64,000 bases of DNA from Amoebidium appalachense (GCA_963693365.1 CAVNZM010000012.1:2790001-2854000); one strand, 5' to 3'; counted from the stretch's first letter, positions 51,443-63,660 are shown. The notes: generated by a model from the letters alone, not told the origin. Made by a program: numbers and translations.

Positions 51443-52082
51443 TGTGCCGTGTCGGTCACAACATGCCGCCCAGGAAGCACTACCAGAAAGCCCGCCGGAC
51501 TACGAACTTACTCCCTAGAAGTGAAAACTAAAACACTAGCTTTGCGTGCCTTTGGCGTGTAAGGAATTCGAGGATCTGGGCTAATAAAGAGCAAGTCAAC
51601 CTTAGAATTCCCACTGGCAACCAACGTACCACTGTCAAGGGTTTTTGCTCAAACGTGACCTGTTCCCCTCATAATTTAGAGATAATAAACCATCGCCCTT
51701 CTGCTCCTCCTTCACAACAACCTGACACACATTCTACCCTTATTTTTCCCTCAAAAAACCACGGGAAAAACAAAGTTCAAGTGCGTGTGGAATGATATGT
51801 GGATGCGTTGCCAACGTTGCTGGGCTGTTTTCGCTTGGAAACACACAAGAGGGAGCCGTGCGCCGATTGGTTAACTTGGAGGAGGGCAAACCCGATCGCG
51901 CACCCGGCGATCAATCACATATCGCCTAATGATTACGTCGATCTGATTGGCTGGGAAGAGCTGCCAATAGATGTATCCTCCAATCATTCAGGCTATAAAG
52001 TTACGCAAAATGCTCTATCTTGTGTAATCAACATTCCTGGTAAGATCACTACCCGGCGCCCGCTGGCCGTCAGGCTGAGTTT
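51443..52082. promoter_or_regulatory. Epimerase upstream region with a CCAAT cluster and TATA box facing right
   Basis: Four CCAAT/ATTGG motifs (near 51868, 51946, 51963, 51980) precede TATAAAG at 51994-52000 on the plus strand, an orderly promoter arrangement pointing toward the ORF at 52083. The CCAAT motifs could also serve the epimerase on the other strand. No obvious minus-strand TATA box is visible. Confidence 0.45.
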
Positions 52083-53000
52083 TTGATTGTGTGTACTTTA
52101 CCCCTTCTCGCCGCTTGGATCAAGAAAGAGAGAACTAGAGCGCTTAAACCCTTGGCAAATTTCCTTGAAGCAGAAGTTGCCTCCTTTCTATCTAACAACT
52201 GTTGTAAACCTGGGCCTGTAACGCTCTCGATATATGGTCTGGTCCCAATAGCTGCTAGAGTATCCTATCTCGCGCTGAAATTCAATAAGCACATAAGCCG
52301 CTTAAAGAAGTATTTGCCCTCCCACCCTCTCTTCTCTATCCGACCTGTCCCCTCCTCACCTCTCCCCTCTTTCCTCCCCTCTCTCTCCCCTTCTCCCCTG
52401 GGCACAAATACAAATAAACCCCGCAATAGTGTGTGTGTGACTTTGGACTGCCACTTACTTATTAAACATGTACACAATCACAAGATAATCACGCAATATA
52501 ACAAATGGAAAAAGATACCACACGACACTAGACCCGATGAAAGCATACACCTTGAAAAACTAAGCCTTATGTCTCGTTTTATATATACTGACCGCCTCAA
52601 CCATATTGCCAAATATGGCACTCGCAAGTGTATAACACCTAAATACATATTACCTTCCTGTAGAACTGGTCTTTCTCTAGCTGATGGTATTATTGATCAA
52701 TTACCACGCTTTTACTGTACACGTGCTATACAGTGGAGATCTAATAAGTATAAGGTGGCATCATTTGCATGCCCAAACAACACACACACACACCAGTTTA
52801 ACCGGTCATGTATCGCCAAATGTAGTTTGATAGACCACATAATACCGCAACACACACACGTCACATTCACAACAGACACCCAGAAAGATAGCCTACCTGT
52901 AAATTACAACATCCTTGATTTTATACTAAACACGCGTAACTACGACCTGTTTATTAGATGTATTGATTGGCTTGAGAAACACATCACTACAAAATTATAG
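52083..53000 (+). pseudogene. Unrecognised ORF, possible 3' remnant of a non-LTR retrotransposon
   Basis: An open frame of about 305 codons with no ATG near its left end (first in-frame ATG about 52571), so it is an internal exon or a 5'-truncated fragment. Codons are AT-rich, unlike the neighbouring genes. The C-terminal stretch (FNRSCIAKCSLI, then LDFILNTRNYDLF near the end) recalls the Cys/His tail following the reverse transcriptase domain in some LINE-like elements. No YxDD motif is visible. A CA tract and a 41-nt poly-A (53108-53148) follow, as at a retroelement 3' end. Against this, a CCAAT/TATA promoter sits just upstream, so a lineage-specific host gene is possible. Confidence 0.35.
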
Positions 53001-53020
53001 CGCACGCGCACACACACACA

Positions 53021-53071
<51 letters not shown>

Positions 53072-53103
53072 CCAGCTGATACCGAGTGTCCCGAGGGGAG
53101 CCC

Positions 53104-53107
<4 letters not shown>

Positions 53108-53148
<41 letters not shown>
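53108..53148 (+). repeat. 41-nt poly-A tract
   Basis: Pure A run about 100 bp past the stop of the unrecognised ORF, bracketed by 'ggggagcccc' and 'ggggaacccc'. It may be a retroelement tail, though homopolymers are common here. Confidence 0.7.
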
Positions 53149-53149
<1 letters not shown>

Positions 53150-54516
53150 GGGGAACCCCAACTAATTGATTTCTCCTTGTAGTCTTTATGGTGTCTCGTA
53201 GAGAAAGTAAACCCTGATATATAGTCACCACCCGACATCTATGTACGTGATCATGATATACCGCTGAGGGGATATTCCGAGCAAACCCCCCCCCCCCATA
53301 CCTGAGACTGGTTCTCTTTGCCTCGAGTAAACAGCGTAAACCCCCGTGTGTACTTGTTCCAGCAGAAGTCCATGCCAGCTTTCCAAACGACCATTTTGCT
53401 TCCCTTCTTCTACCAACTCGCCTCCTAGATGCTGGTTGGTTGGAATGCAGGAAACAGGTTACAGACATATAACTCACACACGGGGATTCGCACTACACTC
53501 ACGTGCACGCACTCCGTGGGGTCACCCAATACAAGCAGGAAAACAGAGGCCACCCAATAAAAACAAGATAATGATAACGTGCTAACGGCCTGCACGCCAT
53601 GCGCAGGCAAATGGTCATACACACGTGTCAAACAACTGCATGTACTTTAACACCTGCACAAATACTATGAGCTTGAAAGCACTTCATGGCAAGCACATGG
53701 GTGCAAAACATAGAATGCTGTAAGCACACACACACACGCACACGCTCCGTACGCATGCGCCAAGGTGAACTAGCCCATACTACGGTAAGCTCGACGAGTG
53801 CCGCATATGCAGTGCAACAGCCGGCGGGCAACGGTAGTAAACGAAGATTTGCAGTACGAGCAAGGTGTACACGAGCAAGTGTCTGTCTTATATTTAGCCA
53901 CCTGGCACTAGAAAAGAAATGGTATGTGTGCTCATATTGCAAAGCCTTCCAGGACGGCCGCCTAATACTATTAGCGCAAATATGCACATAATTATAAACA
54001 CGTACACAACCACCAGACCAGATGTCGATCTCCGTGCACGTTACATTATGAGGGCAACGAAGTGAAACAAAACTTTGGCTCAACATCCAGTGCACGAGTT
54101 TCGATTTGCTGCCGGCACTACTAAATTCAACAGCCAGTTCACTATGACGACTGAAGTAAACCCCAAAACAAGATTTTCGGCAGGCTGCAAAGTCTTTGGG
54201 ACGGGCTCCACAGTATGGGCTCCACGACAACTTGTGACAAACCTTTTCCAAGTCAGTCCTACTAGTCACGGTTAGTGTCACTGAGATGGCAAAAGATTGG
54301 CCCATTCCTAAAATAGGATTTTTTTAGAATTAAGGCAGTTATTTTTAGCCACAAATAACGTCATTCATGACGCGTGGCTCAGGCTGCAGCGCGCTCCGGC
54401 TCCACACACACGAGTCGAGAAAAAGCAAAACTCGTGTCACAAAGAAAGGCACTTTCTTGCAAGCTACTTCGTCTTGTTACTCCACCCCCCTTTTTTTGTG
54501 TGTGACAAGAGCAAAA
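53149..54516. other. Prohibitin upstream region; no gene seen
   Basis: Largely non-repetitive. A 14-bp palindrome at 54359-54372 combines two TGACG half-sites (CRE-like), about 150 bp before the prohibitin start. An inverted CCAAT motif lies near 54294. I recognise no coding region on either strand; the longest minus frame (53628-54305) resembles nothing known to me. Confidence 0.5.
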
Positions 54517-56517
54517 ATGTCGGGCCTTGCGAAGACACTAGAGACGTTGGGCAAGCTCGGTGTTGCCATCACCGCCGGTGGCGTGGTTGTTCAGACAGCC
54601 TTGTATAACGGTGCGTGCTTGACTTTAACACACGATAGACTACTTTTTTGGACGAAGCCTCTATCCCCCCCTCCGTCCATCCTCCCCCCTGATCCTCTGC
54701 ATTCCCTCACCCATTTACTCTTACTATCCATCTCCCTACTAGACGGCACTTGCACCGAAACGTGCAACTTATTACGCGGCAGAGCACTTACCCATGACAC
54801 CGAACTGGAGGCTTGGTCTTCGGGATCTTCGAGCTTTGCAGACTGGCGTGACACACACACGCACACGCATATGACACACACACGCACACGCACACGCACA
54901 CGCACACGAACGTTTAAACACACCGCTGATACCTACCCGCACTTAATTCAGAACACAAGCACGTTGTTGAACAAGAATGACATCTTTGCACCTCCTCTGC
55001 CCCTTATTACCTATAATCGTCTTCCCCCCCCCCCCCCCCTCCCTCTTTCCACTACCCCTATTTAGTATACAAAAAGGCAAACTGCTGATCAAAACATCTG
55101 TTTTGCAGTTGAGGGTGGGCACCGGGCAGTCATCTACGACCGATTCCGGGGAGTAAAAGACGCTGTGGTTGGGGAGGGCACACACTTCATCATTCCTTGG
55201 GTGCAGCGACCTGTTATCTTCGACTGCCGCACTAAGCCACGTGTCATCAGCACCTTCACAGGCACAAAGGGTGCGTGGGTGGTTGTACTGGGTGTGTGTG
55301 TGTGGGGGGGGGGGGGGGGGTAGGCGGACCGATGCGTGCAGGGGAGGGCAGTGGGCAAAACGGGGGGGGGGGGGGGGGGGGGGGGGCTTGGTAGATGTGA
55401 TGGCATCACTGGTTGAGAGGGAGGGGAGCGGGGGGTGGGAGGGGGGAAGGGAGAAAGGAGGAGGGGGAGGAAGGAGGGGGGGGGGGGGGGAGGGGGAGAA
55501 TATCGGGGTGGGCTTGAGTGCACCTCTAGGTCTTTGGACGTGTTTTTTGGCGCGAAGCTGTCATGTCCCCTGGGCGGGGGGTCGGGGGAGGGGGGGAAGG
55601 CGGGGGGGGGGGGGGGGGTTTGAAGGATGAGGAGAGAGAAGAGGAGAAAAAATACAAGAAAAGGTGGTGTTCCACCAACTACAGGTGATGCACAATTGAG
55701 TGGGGAAAGAAGTGGTGGATGTTTTCCCTGCATGCCCCATACTTAGGGAAAGACAATCCCGTCCGTTCCTCCCCGTCTTCCCTCTTGAACACACATACAC
55801 TCACACACACACACAAACACACATACACGTCTGTACCCCTCCTTTCCTTTCGCACCACATACGTTCCAGCCCCGTTCCTTCCCCCACCTCCCCGCCCCCT
55901 TTCTCCTCAACCCTCCCTCCACCCTTCCCTTCTCCCCCTCCCCCTCCTCTTACCCGTTACCTTCCTCCCGGCCCCTTCCCCCTTCCCTCCCTCCCCCCCC
56001 CCCCCCCCCCCCTCCCCCCTCCCCCCGGCCCACTCTCCCTCCCTCCCCCGCTCGCCCATTATATTATCACTCTCTTACTTATTATTTTCGTTTGCTAATT
56101 ATTTTCATTTGTTCAGACCTTCAGAACGTCAACATCACGCTGCGTATTCTGTACCGGCCAAGGGCGGATGCTCTGCCCCGCATCTACAAGGAGATCGGTC
56201 AGGACTACGATGAGAGGGTCCTGCCCTCCATTGGCAACGAAGTCCTTAAGTCCGTCGTTGTACGTTTCTCCCCCCTCCCCCCCTCCCTCCCTCCACCCCC
56301 CCCCCCCCCCCCCCCCCCCTCCTTACTTCCTTCCGTTTGGGGCGCAGGCGCTTTATACCCTTCAACCCCCTCCCCTCCCCGTCCGTCCCCCCCCCCCCTT
56401 CCCCCAAGACAACAACACGTAACACATGCATGAAGCCCTGCCTCTCCCCCCCCTCCCCCGGCCCCACCTCCCCCCTGCTTCCCCTGAACGAATCCCAAAA
56501 CACACACGGCGAGCGCG

Positions 56518-56556
<39 letters not shown>

Positions 56557-57691
56557 AAAGCTATACATTTTCATACACGCCCTTCACCTCATATCACACT
56601 ATCCTATCCTGCATCGATCTAATTTTCTTGATTATTTGTCCATCCTGCTTAAGGACAAAGGGTTCATTTTGAAATTTCACTATGTAATTGATCAAATTTC
56701 ATATGTAGGATTATCGACCCCCACTGAGTATCGGGAGTTAGGGAGTATGGGGGATTACGATCTGCCGTTATGCACATGCATGGTTCATCCCCGCACTCAA
56801 TTTGATTGGTGTGGACATAACGGACCAATAGTCTTATATACCATATATGGTATATAAGGAAATTTATTTTTGGACATTTATTCGTTAATTCGACACTCGC
56901 AAACACAATCATTCCTTCCCACTACATAGTTGTAGTAGCTTTGATCCCTCCCCCCCCCCCCCTCCCTTCCCCCTCCCCATCCCCCCACCCGTCCTGTGTG
57001 GTTTGCATTCTGCTCAGTGTTGTCCGTTATGAATGTGTACTTGTGCACTTAAACACATTCAGAACCCCCCCCCCCCCCCCCCCCCCCCCAAAACACACAC
57101 ACCCGTTTTTGCACAAAACTGATATTCTTTCTTTCTTTCTTTCTTTTTTCCTCTGTTTTTTGACTACAGGCGCAATTTGATGCCGGTGAGCTGATCACGC
57201 AGCGTGAGTTGGTGTCCCAGAGGGTCAGGACGGCACTGATCAAGCGCAGTGCTGAGTTCGACATGTGTGCTCGACGACATCTCATTGGTGTGTGTGGGTG
57301 TGGGTGGGTGGGTGGGTGGGTGGGTGGGTGGGTGGGTGGGTGTCAGTGTGTTTGTGTGTGTGTGTATGGGTGGGTGGGTGGGTGGGTGGTGTGTGTGTGG
57401 GTGTGTGTGGGTGTGTGTGTGTGTGTGGTGTGTGTGGTGTGTGTGTGTGTGGGTGTGTGGGTGTGGGTGTGTGGGTGTGTGTGGGTGTGTGCACACTGTG
57501 CTTGTGTGAGCGCATGCATGCGCAAGTGCGTGTTCCAGTGAGTGCATGGGTATGGGTGTGGGGCTTTCCCTTTCCATGGATATGTGTCCTGGCTGTGTGG
57601 TACATTTCCCCATGCACGTGGGCCAACACCAATGATACGCTTTGTTTTTTTTGGAGTTACGCACACGCGCGCACACACGTGACACACACAC

Positions 57692-57738
<47 letters not shown>

Positions 57739-58271
57739 ACACACAGACACACACATGTAACCACCAGCACTTGAATACCCATCCCCTTGCACTCATATGT
57801 GTGTGTTGGGTATTCGAGTGCTGGTGGTTACATGTGTGTGTGTGTGTGTGTGTGTGGGAGGGGGGGAGGGGGGAGGAGGAGCGCCCGGGGGGGGGGGGAG
57901 GGGGGGGGGGGAGGGGGGGTATTGATCAATGACTGAATGGTGGATGGTGTTGAACGGAAAAAGCAAAGCACCGTTTGAATGCTGAAAATTGGTGGGGCAA
58001 AACCTAAAGCCCTTTTTGTTGAGGGGGGAAGGGGGAGAGGAGGGTGTGTGTGTGTGGTGGGGTGGTGGCGGCGGTGGGTGCGGTGGTGGTGTGGTGTGTG
58101 TGTGTGTTGGGGGAGGGGGGAGGGAGGGGGGGGGAGGGAGCGGCGGGAATAGGGAGGGGGGTGTGGCAGTAGAGTGAAATAGCGGCTGCTAACTGCATGG
58201 TGGGCTGCAGACACATCTTGCATCTCGGCAAGGAGTTCACACAGGCTGTAGAAATGAAACAAGTCGGTAAG

Positions 58272-58305
<34 letters not shown>

Positions 58306-58663
58306 TCGGCGGGTGTTTTGCCCTCTGCCTGCCCAGGCAAGTTGGGTATTGCGCGGACATGCTCTTTCCCTCTTCTCCCATGGGCCTGGGTGATGTCACA
58401 CTGCGTTCTGGTACCCCCCCCCCCCCCCCCCCGGGCCCAGTTTATTTCGGTGTGTCTCTTTACTGGGGTCAACATTATGGCTTGGGTGTTTGGTTGGTTT
58501 AAAGCTAATCCTTAGTCATGGTCTGTGCTCTCATAAGGAACATGCACTAAGTATGGCTGTGGTGTGCAGAGCAACAGAAGGCCGAGAGGTCCCGGTTTGT
58601 GGTCGAAAAGGCAGAGCAGGAGCAGCTGGCTGAGGTCATCAGGGCAGAGGGTGACTCAGAGGT

Positions 58664-58742
<79 letters not shown>

Positions 58743-58986
58743 TGTGTGTGTGTGCGTGTGCGTGTGTGTGTGTGTGGAAGGGATGTGGGTGTGTGCTTGT
58801 GTGGGTGTTGGTGGATTGCAGGTGCGGGTGGGTGGGTGGGGTGAAGGAGCTGGTGTGTGTGTGAGAGAGTGGATGGTTGGGCAAGTGATTAGTGCCTGTG
58901 TGTGTGTGTGTGTGCGGGTGTGGTGGTGATGGTTGTGGGTGGGTTGATTTTTTTTTTTTTTTTTTTGTGTGTGTTTGTGTTTGTGT

Positions 58987-59043
<57 letters not shown>

Positions 59044-59709
59044 GCGGGAGGGATTTGGTGTGTGTTGGTGTGTGTGTGTGGAGGGGGCGAAATATGCGGT
59101 GATGATCGTTTGGGTGGGTGTGTGGGTTGAGGTTTCTGTGTGGGTGGGAGTGTGAGAGGGGATATGAGGTAGTGAAGGGTTTGGCTGGATGGGTGGGTGG
59201 GGCAATGGTATTAAAGGATTGGGGTGGTGGGTGATGTGGTTGGGTAATGCCATGGTCGTTGTGTTTGCGATGGGTATGTCGTGTTTAGGTTGGGAGCAAG
59301 AAGACGAGCTTTTTTCTGGGGAGGAAAGCAGGGGGTGTGTCAATTGGTGCGCGGTGTGGTGGTGGTGATTCTTGCTTTTCTGCGAGAGAGAGACGGTGAG
59401 GGGAAGGGGGGGGGGGGGGGGGGGGGGGGGGGCATACCGATTATGAGGTCTCTGTCCCCATTCATATAAATCTTGTTTTTGACCTGCAAAATCGATACCC
59501 GTCCACCCTTTTTTGTGTTTGTGGTTGTGTGTGTGTGTGCACGTGTACGTGTGTGTGTGTGTGTAAGTGTGTGTGTGCCCGTACGCGTATGCCTGTGTGC
59601 ACCACACGTTTTTTTTTTTTTTTTTTTTGTGTGTTCTTCTTTTGTTAGGTGGGGGGGGGGGGGGGGGGGGGGGGGGGGGAGGGGCTTTTCTAGTGTGGGT
59701 GGGATGGTG

Positions 59710-59743
<34 letters not shown>

Positions 59744-59765
59744 CCCCTCCCCACACACACCAAAA

Positions 59766-59796
<31 letters not shown>

Positions 59797-60117
59797 CACA
59801 CACGCTAACGCACGGATTTCACCATACACACACACACACACACACAGTGTCACGCACCATCACCACCACCACCTGCACATCACTTGTACTTCTGCACCTC
59901 CCCACCCATCACCCACACACGCCACTAACCGAACACACCACACACACAGGCTGCCCGGCTCATCAGCAAGTCCCTGTCTGAAAATGGTCCTGGTCTCGTT
60001 GAGCTGCGCAAGATCGATGCTGCTGTGGACATTGCCCAGACCCTGTCTCGTGCCCGTGGTGTCACCCTATCTGCCAGGCGGCAGCAACATGCTTCTGAAT
60101 CTTGGTGCCTAAATTGA
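54517..60117 (+). CDS. PHB1: Prohibitin 1 (mitochondrial inner-membrane scaffold)
   Basis: SPFH-domain protein that forms ring complexes with PHB2 in the mitochondrial inner membrane. Exons 54517-54610, 55109-55270, 56117-56259, 57170-57287 (or -57291), 58211-58266, 58570-58661, 59950-60117. The N-terminal hydrophobic anchor ([18 protein letters not shown]), the SPFH blocks ([57 protein letters not shown]) and the coiled coil (RFVVEKAEQ) are all evident. Three places carry one base too many relative to the family: exon 4 (before LDDISL), exon 5 (THLA/GKEF) and exon 7 (after RGVT). Read literally, the first two can be absorbed by a donor four bases further into the TG repeat. The third changes the last residues and moves the stop from TAA at 60110-60112 to TGA at 60115-60117. 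Family identity is certain; the intactness is not. Confidence 0.9.
56833..56858. promoter_or_regulatory. 26-bp perfect palindrome with a CArG core
   Basis: Arms CTTATATACCATA and its complement, centred on CCATATATGG (56841-56850), in a non-repetitive island (56600-56950) of prohibitin intron 3. It may be a MADS-factor site or part of a small fold-back element. Confidence 0.4.
56991..57064. repeat. Dispersed intronic element, copy 13 (opposite orientation)
   Basis: Reverse complement of the family: 'ggtttgcattctgctcagtg', 'ttgtccgttatgaatgtgta', 'aaacacattcagaac' then poly-C. Because prohibitin is on the plus strand, this copy too is antisense to its host transcript. Confidence 0.75.
57294..57500. 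repeat. (GGGT)n / (TG)n repeat at the prohibitin exon 4 donor
   Basis: GTGTGTGGG grading into GGGT units and TG blocks, starting directly at the donor of exon 57170-57287, followed by a CA tract at 57690-57755. Confidence 0.9.
58661..58775. repeat. (TG)n microsatellite at the prohibitin exon 6 donor
   Basis: Begins as GTACGTGTGTG right after exon 58570-58661, so the donor flows into the repeat. Confidence 0.9.
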
Positions 60118-60652
60118 GAATTTGAAGTAATCTGCGAGTTGTGTACGGAGGGGTGGTGATGGAATGGTGGGTGCAAGCTTGAGGGATGGAAGGACATAAA
60201 ATGGTTTAAAGAAGGGCGGTAGCGAGTGCTCCCCCTCACTTGCCAGACTATGGTTTTTTTGTAACATGTTGACATTGTTCTAAGCTCTGACAACCGATGC
60301 GACTATTGGCTATACATATCAATTGGGCTCTAGCACAAAGCACACGACTACGTAACTGTGTGTTGCGAGCGTATGCGTGAGCAGAGCAAGAGGCCTGAAC
60401 TTGCAAGGTAACCATGCAGTAACAGCATGGCATTAAACAAACTGTACAAGTACCATGTTCCTTTTTCAAGTTCACCGAGCAAGGCCCGTGGTGCACCCGG
60501 CATGCATATACATTATCAGATTGATCTGACCGTTTTTGAGCACACCTGAAAACCGGAACAGAACGATCGTGCTATACGTATACAGAGAGAAAGGCGCTTT
60601 ACACGTTGCACAGAGGAAGTCTTCTTTACAAACAAAAATATCATATTGGGAG

Positions 60653-60714
60653 TGTCACAATAGTTGCGCAACTCAGTTGTGCATGCTCGTCTGAGTTGCG
60701 CAACTATTGTGACA
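60653..60714. repeat. 24-bp perfect inverted repeat, 14-nt loop
   Basis: Left arm 60653-60676 (TGTCACAATAGTTGCGCAAC, then TCAG) and right arm 60691-60714 are exact complements. Imperfect pairing (TGGGA/TCCCA) extends the stem further. No target duplication seen. Confidence 0.8.
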
Positions 60715-60762
60715 AAGTCCCACCCTTGGCGCCCATTTCAATGGGCAACAAAAAATAACCTC

Positions 60763-60804
60763 GTGCATTGGCAAGAATGACTCGTTCCGTTCTTGCCAAT
60801 GCAC
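60763..60804. repeat. 15-bp perfect inverted repeat, 12-nt loop
   Basis: GTGCATTGGCAAGAA at 60763-60777 and its complement at 60790-60804, only 48 bp from the previous hairpin. Confidence 0.75.
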
Positions 60805-61011
60805 ATGTGCTAAATTTCCAATTGCAGTCAAGATGGAGCAGCCCGAAGGGCAAAATCGGAACATGCACACCATTCATGGACAGACACACCAAAAGCTCCA
60901 AAGCAGTTTGGCCCTCAGAAGCCCACACGTGACAGGAATACAGCACGACTTATTAGATCGTGCAGTGGAGTAACGTATTCTTTCTCGACAGTGTGGATGC
61001 ATACCGTCGAC

Positions 61012-61345
61012 GTTCACTCACGAAACCCCTCGTGGTTGCAGAACAGGTAAAACAGAAGGGGTGCAGCAACCATCAAAACAGACAGAAAGCAGACATGTAA
61101 CCACAACAGCAAGCACCACAACGATGGGGAAGGCAGAGAACAAGATTTCGAAGTGATGCCTCGGCCGTTCGAACGAGGCCATTCACTCACGAACCCACCG
61201 TGGTTGCAGAACAACAGGAAACTTACAAGGGGCGCAGGCAACACCAAAACATAGACACAGCAGACATCGAAGGCTTAAAAAACAGCGAGCCCCACAATGC
61301 TGGAGGGAAGAGGGAACAAGATGTCGACGTGCTGCCTCGACCGTG
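61012..61345. repeat. Diverged tandem duplication of about 165-170 bp
   Basis: Two units share 'ttcactcacgaa(a)cccc', 'gtggttgcagaaca', 'aaggggygcagcaac', 'caaaaca.agaca', 'gcagacat' and 'gaacaagat.tcga.gtg.tgcctcg' in the same order, with many substitutions and small indels. Confidence 0.65.
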
Positions 61346-61455
61346 CCTTAGGGCACAGCCCTTACGGTCGTTTATTTTGTTTGCATCCATCAGACGTCAC
61401 GGGTTCCAGCCCAGCAGGTGGCAGTCTGCTTGAGGTGGGCTAGGGGACGAATGAT

Positions 61456-61800
61456 TTACTTGGAGCGCTGTCTCATCTTTCTTCTCTTGCGCTTGAGGCG
61501 CCGAACTGTGGGAAACAGTCGATCAATATGAGTCACAACTTAAGTAGACCCGTGTTTGCCACATGCAAAGGCATGTTCCTTGTGTGCACAGCCAAGACAT
61601 CCAACACTGCTAACTTGCAATTCCTACCTCCCGAAAGCTTGTTCCTGGTGTACACCAAACAAACCCGAAATGGCTTGCTCCGAGCAATCTCCCCACCTCA
61701 CCAATAACAACCACTCACAAAAGCTTAAATCAGGAGTAACAAAACAGAACATAAACAAGAAGGGAGACTCACCGCGCTTCTTCTTCCACTTGGCTCTCAT
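61456..61800 (-). CDS. RPL41: Ribosomal protein L41 (eL41)
   Basis: The 25-residue, extremely basic small protein of the large ribosomal subunit. It has two coding exons: 61773-61800 (MRAKWKKKR plus one base, donor GTGAGTC) and 61456-61505 (completing Val, then RRLKRKRRKMRQRSK and TAA at 61456-61458). Length and sequence match the family almost exactly. The ATG directly follows an acceptor (ctgcag), so a non-coding 5' exon lies upstream, most likely 62401 to about 62425. It is too short for usual gene finders. Confidence 0.95.
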
Positions 61801-62400
61801 CTGCAGCAGAGTAGTGTGTGGAAAGTTGGAGGGAGTGGGAGAGTGGGGATGTGAGGGAGGGGGTTGGGGTGGAAAAGGGGGAATAAGAGAAGAAGGAATT
61901 GGGTTGGAAAGGAGGGGGTAAAGTATGAACGGTCAGTAAGGATCCTCGGAGTGCACCCCCAACACAATGCGTAAGAGCAGGAGCCTCAGCAAAGGTGAGT
62001 ATCAGCGAAGGGCACAAGTGCCCTCTGAGTGGTGCATGATGTCTGCATCATAGAAGCAACCGAATACAGCGAGGAGTAACCACGAAACATGGCGTTCAGG
62101 TAAACTGACAAACAATGGTAGTTAGCGCAAAGCCCCCGACTTTCAGTCTACCAGAGTTGAAGAGCTCCCATCACCAAGGTCCCAGACAGCAGACGATTCC
62201 CTCACTTCCGAAATGAGAATACATATTCGGTATCTTCCCCCTGAGCTAGAAAACGGGCTCCATCAACTGAGACATCACGTAGAAGGCAGATGCTCGCGGA
62301 TTACAGCTGGATTCACACCGGATCCTTTCAACATTTCCACTAAAACTTTAACAAGGTTTGTGTTTTCTACTTGTGATTTGGTGCTCCGGCGGACACTCAC

Positions 62401-62454
62401 TTTTGCGATGCAAATGGAAAGAGACGAAAGGCTGGTCTGTGTGCGCTTTTTATA
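62401..62454 (-). promoter_or_regulatory. RPL41 promoter with TATA box, pyrimidine-rich 5' end and non-coding exon 1
   Basis: TATAAAAA at 62447-62454 (minus strand) is followed 23 bp on by CCTTTCGTCTCTTTCC, resembling the 5' terminal oligopyrimidine tract of ribosomal-protein mRNAs. A good donor (AAAA then GTGAGTGT) lies at 62401/62400. Splicing to 61800 would place the start codon at the first base of exon 2. Two inverted CCAAT boxes lie upstream (near 62500 and 62538). Confidence 0.65.
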
Positions 62455-62893
62455 CTTGCGCTCATGAGCCTGCGACAGGTGACTGCATGCTACACGGCCA
62501 ATCAGACATCGGGTTACATTTTGTGGTCAATCCTTCATCCAATCACATTAATATGTTATATCTAGGCGCGCACGGCAACCAGCTTGAGGTTGTTGAGGGA
62601 AACTGTGGGAAAACTGAGAAGTGGAGAACATTCAAAAAGGCGTGCACGCTTTGTGCTGAGTTTGGCTGGCGTAACAACAAACATGAGACAAGGGCTGCAG
62701 AGTATGGAAAATACTGCAAAGATATCACTATCAACAAACTGAGTTCCATAATTGTAGCTAGATCAGTCCCTTTTTCACATAATGCAAAGAAAGTTGTACT
62801 CGACTCGAGCAGCCTACTTCTGTCCCTCCATACGCCATCATTTTTGTGCATCCTGCACGCTTCTTTTTCTGAATCACTTACTTCACACATACA
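62455..62893. other. Upstream of RPL41; long plus frame of unknown meaning
   Basis: A plus frame stays open from before 62490 to the CT repeat, with MLYLGAHGNQLEVVEG at about 62552. It ends at ACATACAG/GTTCTC (62893), which could be a donor. I do not recognise the product, and chance openness cannot be excluded. Confidence 0.25.
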
Positions 62894-62897
62894 GGTT

Positions 62898-63660
<763 letters not shown>

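Larger units (their letters stand above)
60118..61455. other. Convergent 3' intergenic region with hairpins and a diverged tandem duplication
   Basis: Lies between the ends of prohibitin (plus) and RPL41 (minus). It contains two strong hairpins (60653-60714, 60763-60804) and a diverged tandem pair at about 61012-61180 and 61183-61345. Two weaker inverted repeats lie near 61158-61182 and 61337-61370. It has no simple repeats, unlike the introns. No coding sequence recognised. Confidence 0.6.

Noticed and set aside
61801-62400. C/D snoRNA inside the RPL41 5' intron (TGATGC-like box near 62055, CTGA near 61985)
   Set aside because: The C box deviates from RTGATGA and I see no terminal stem pairing the two ends.
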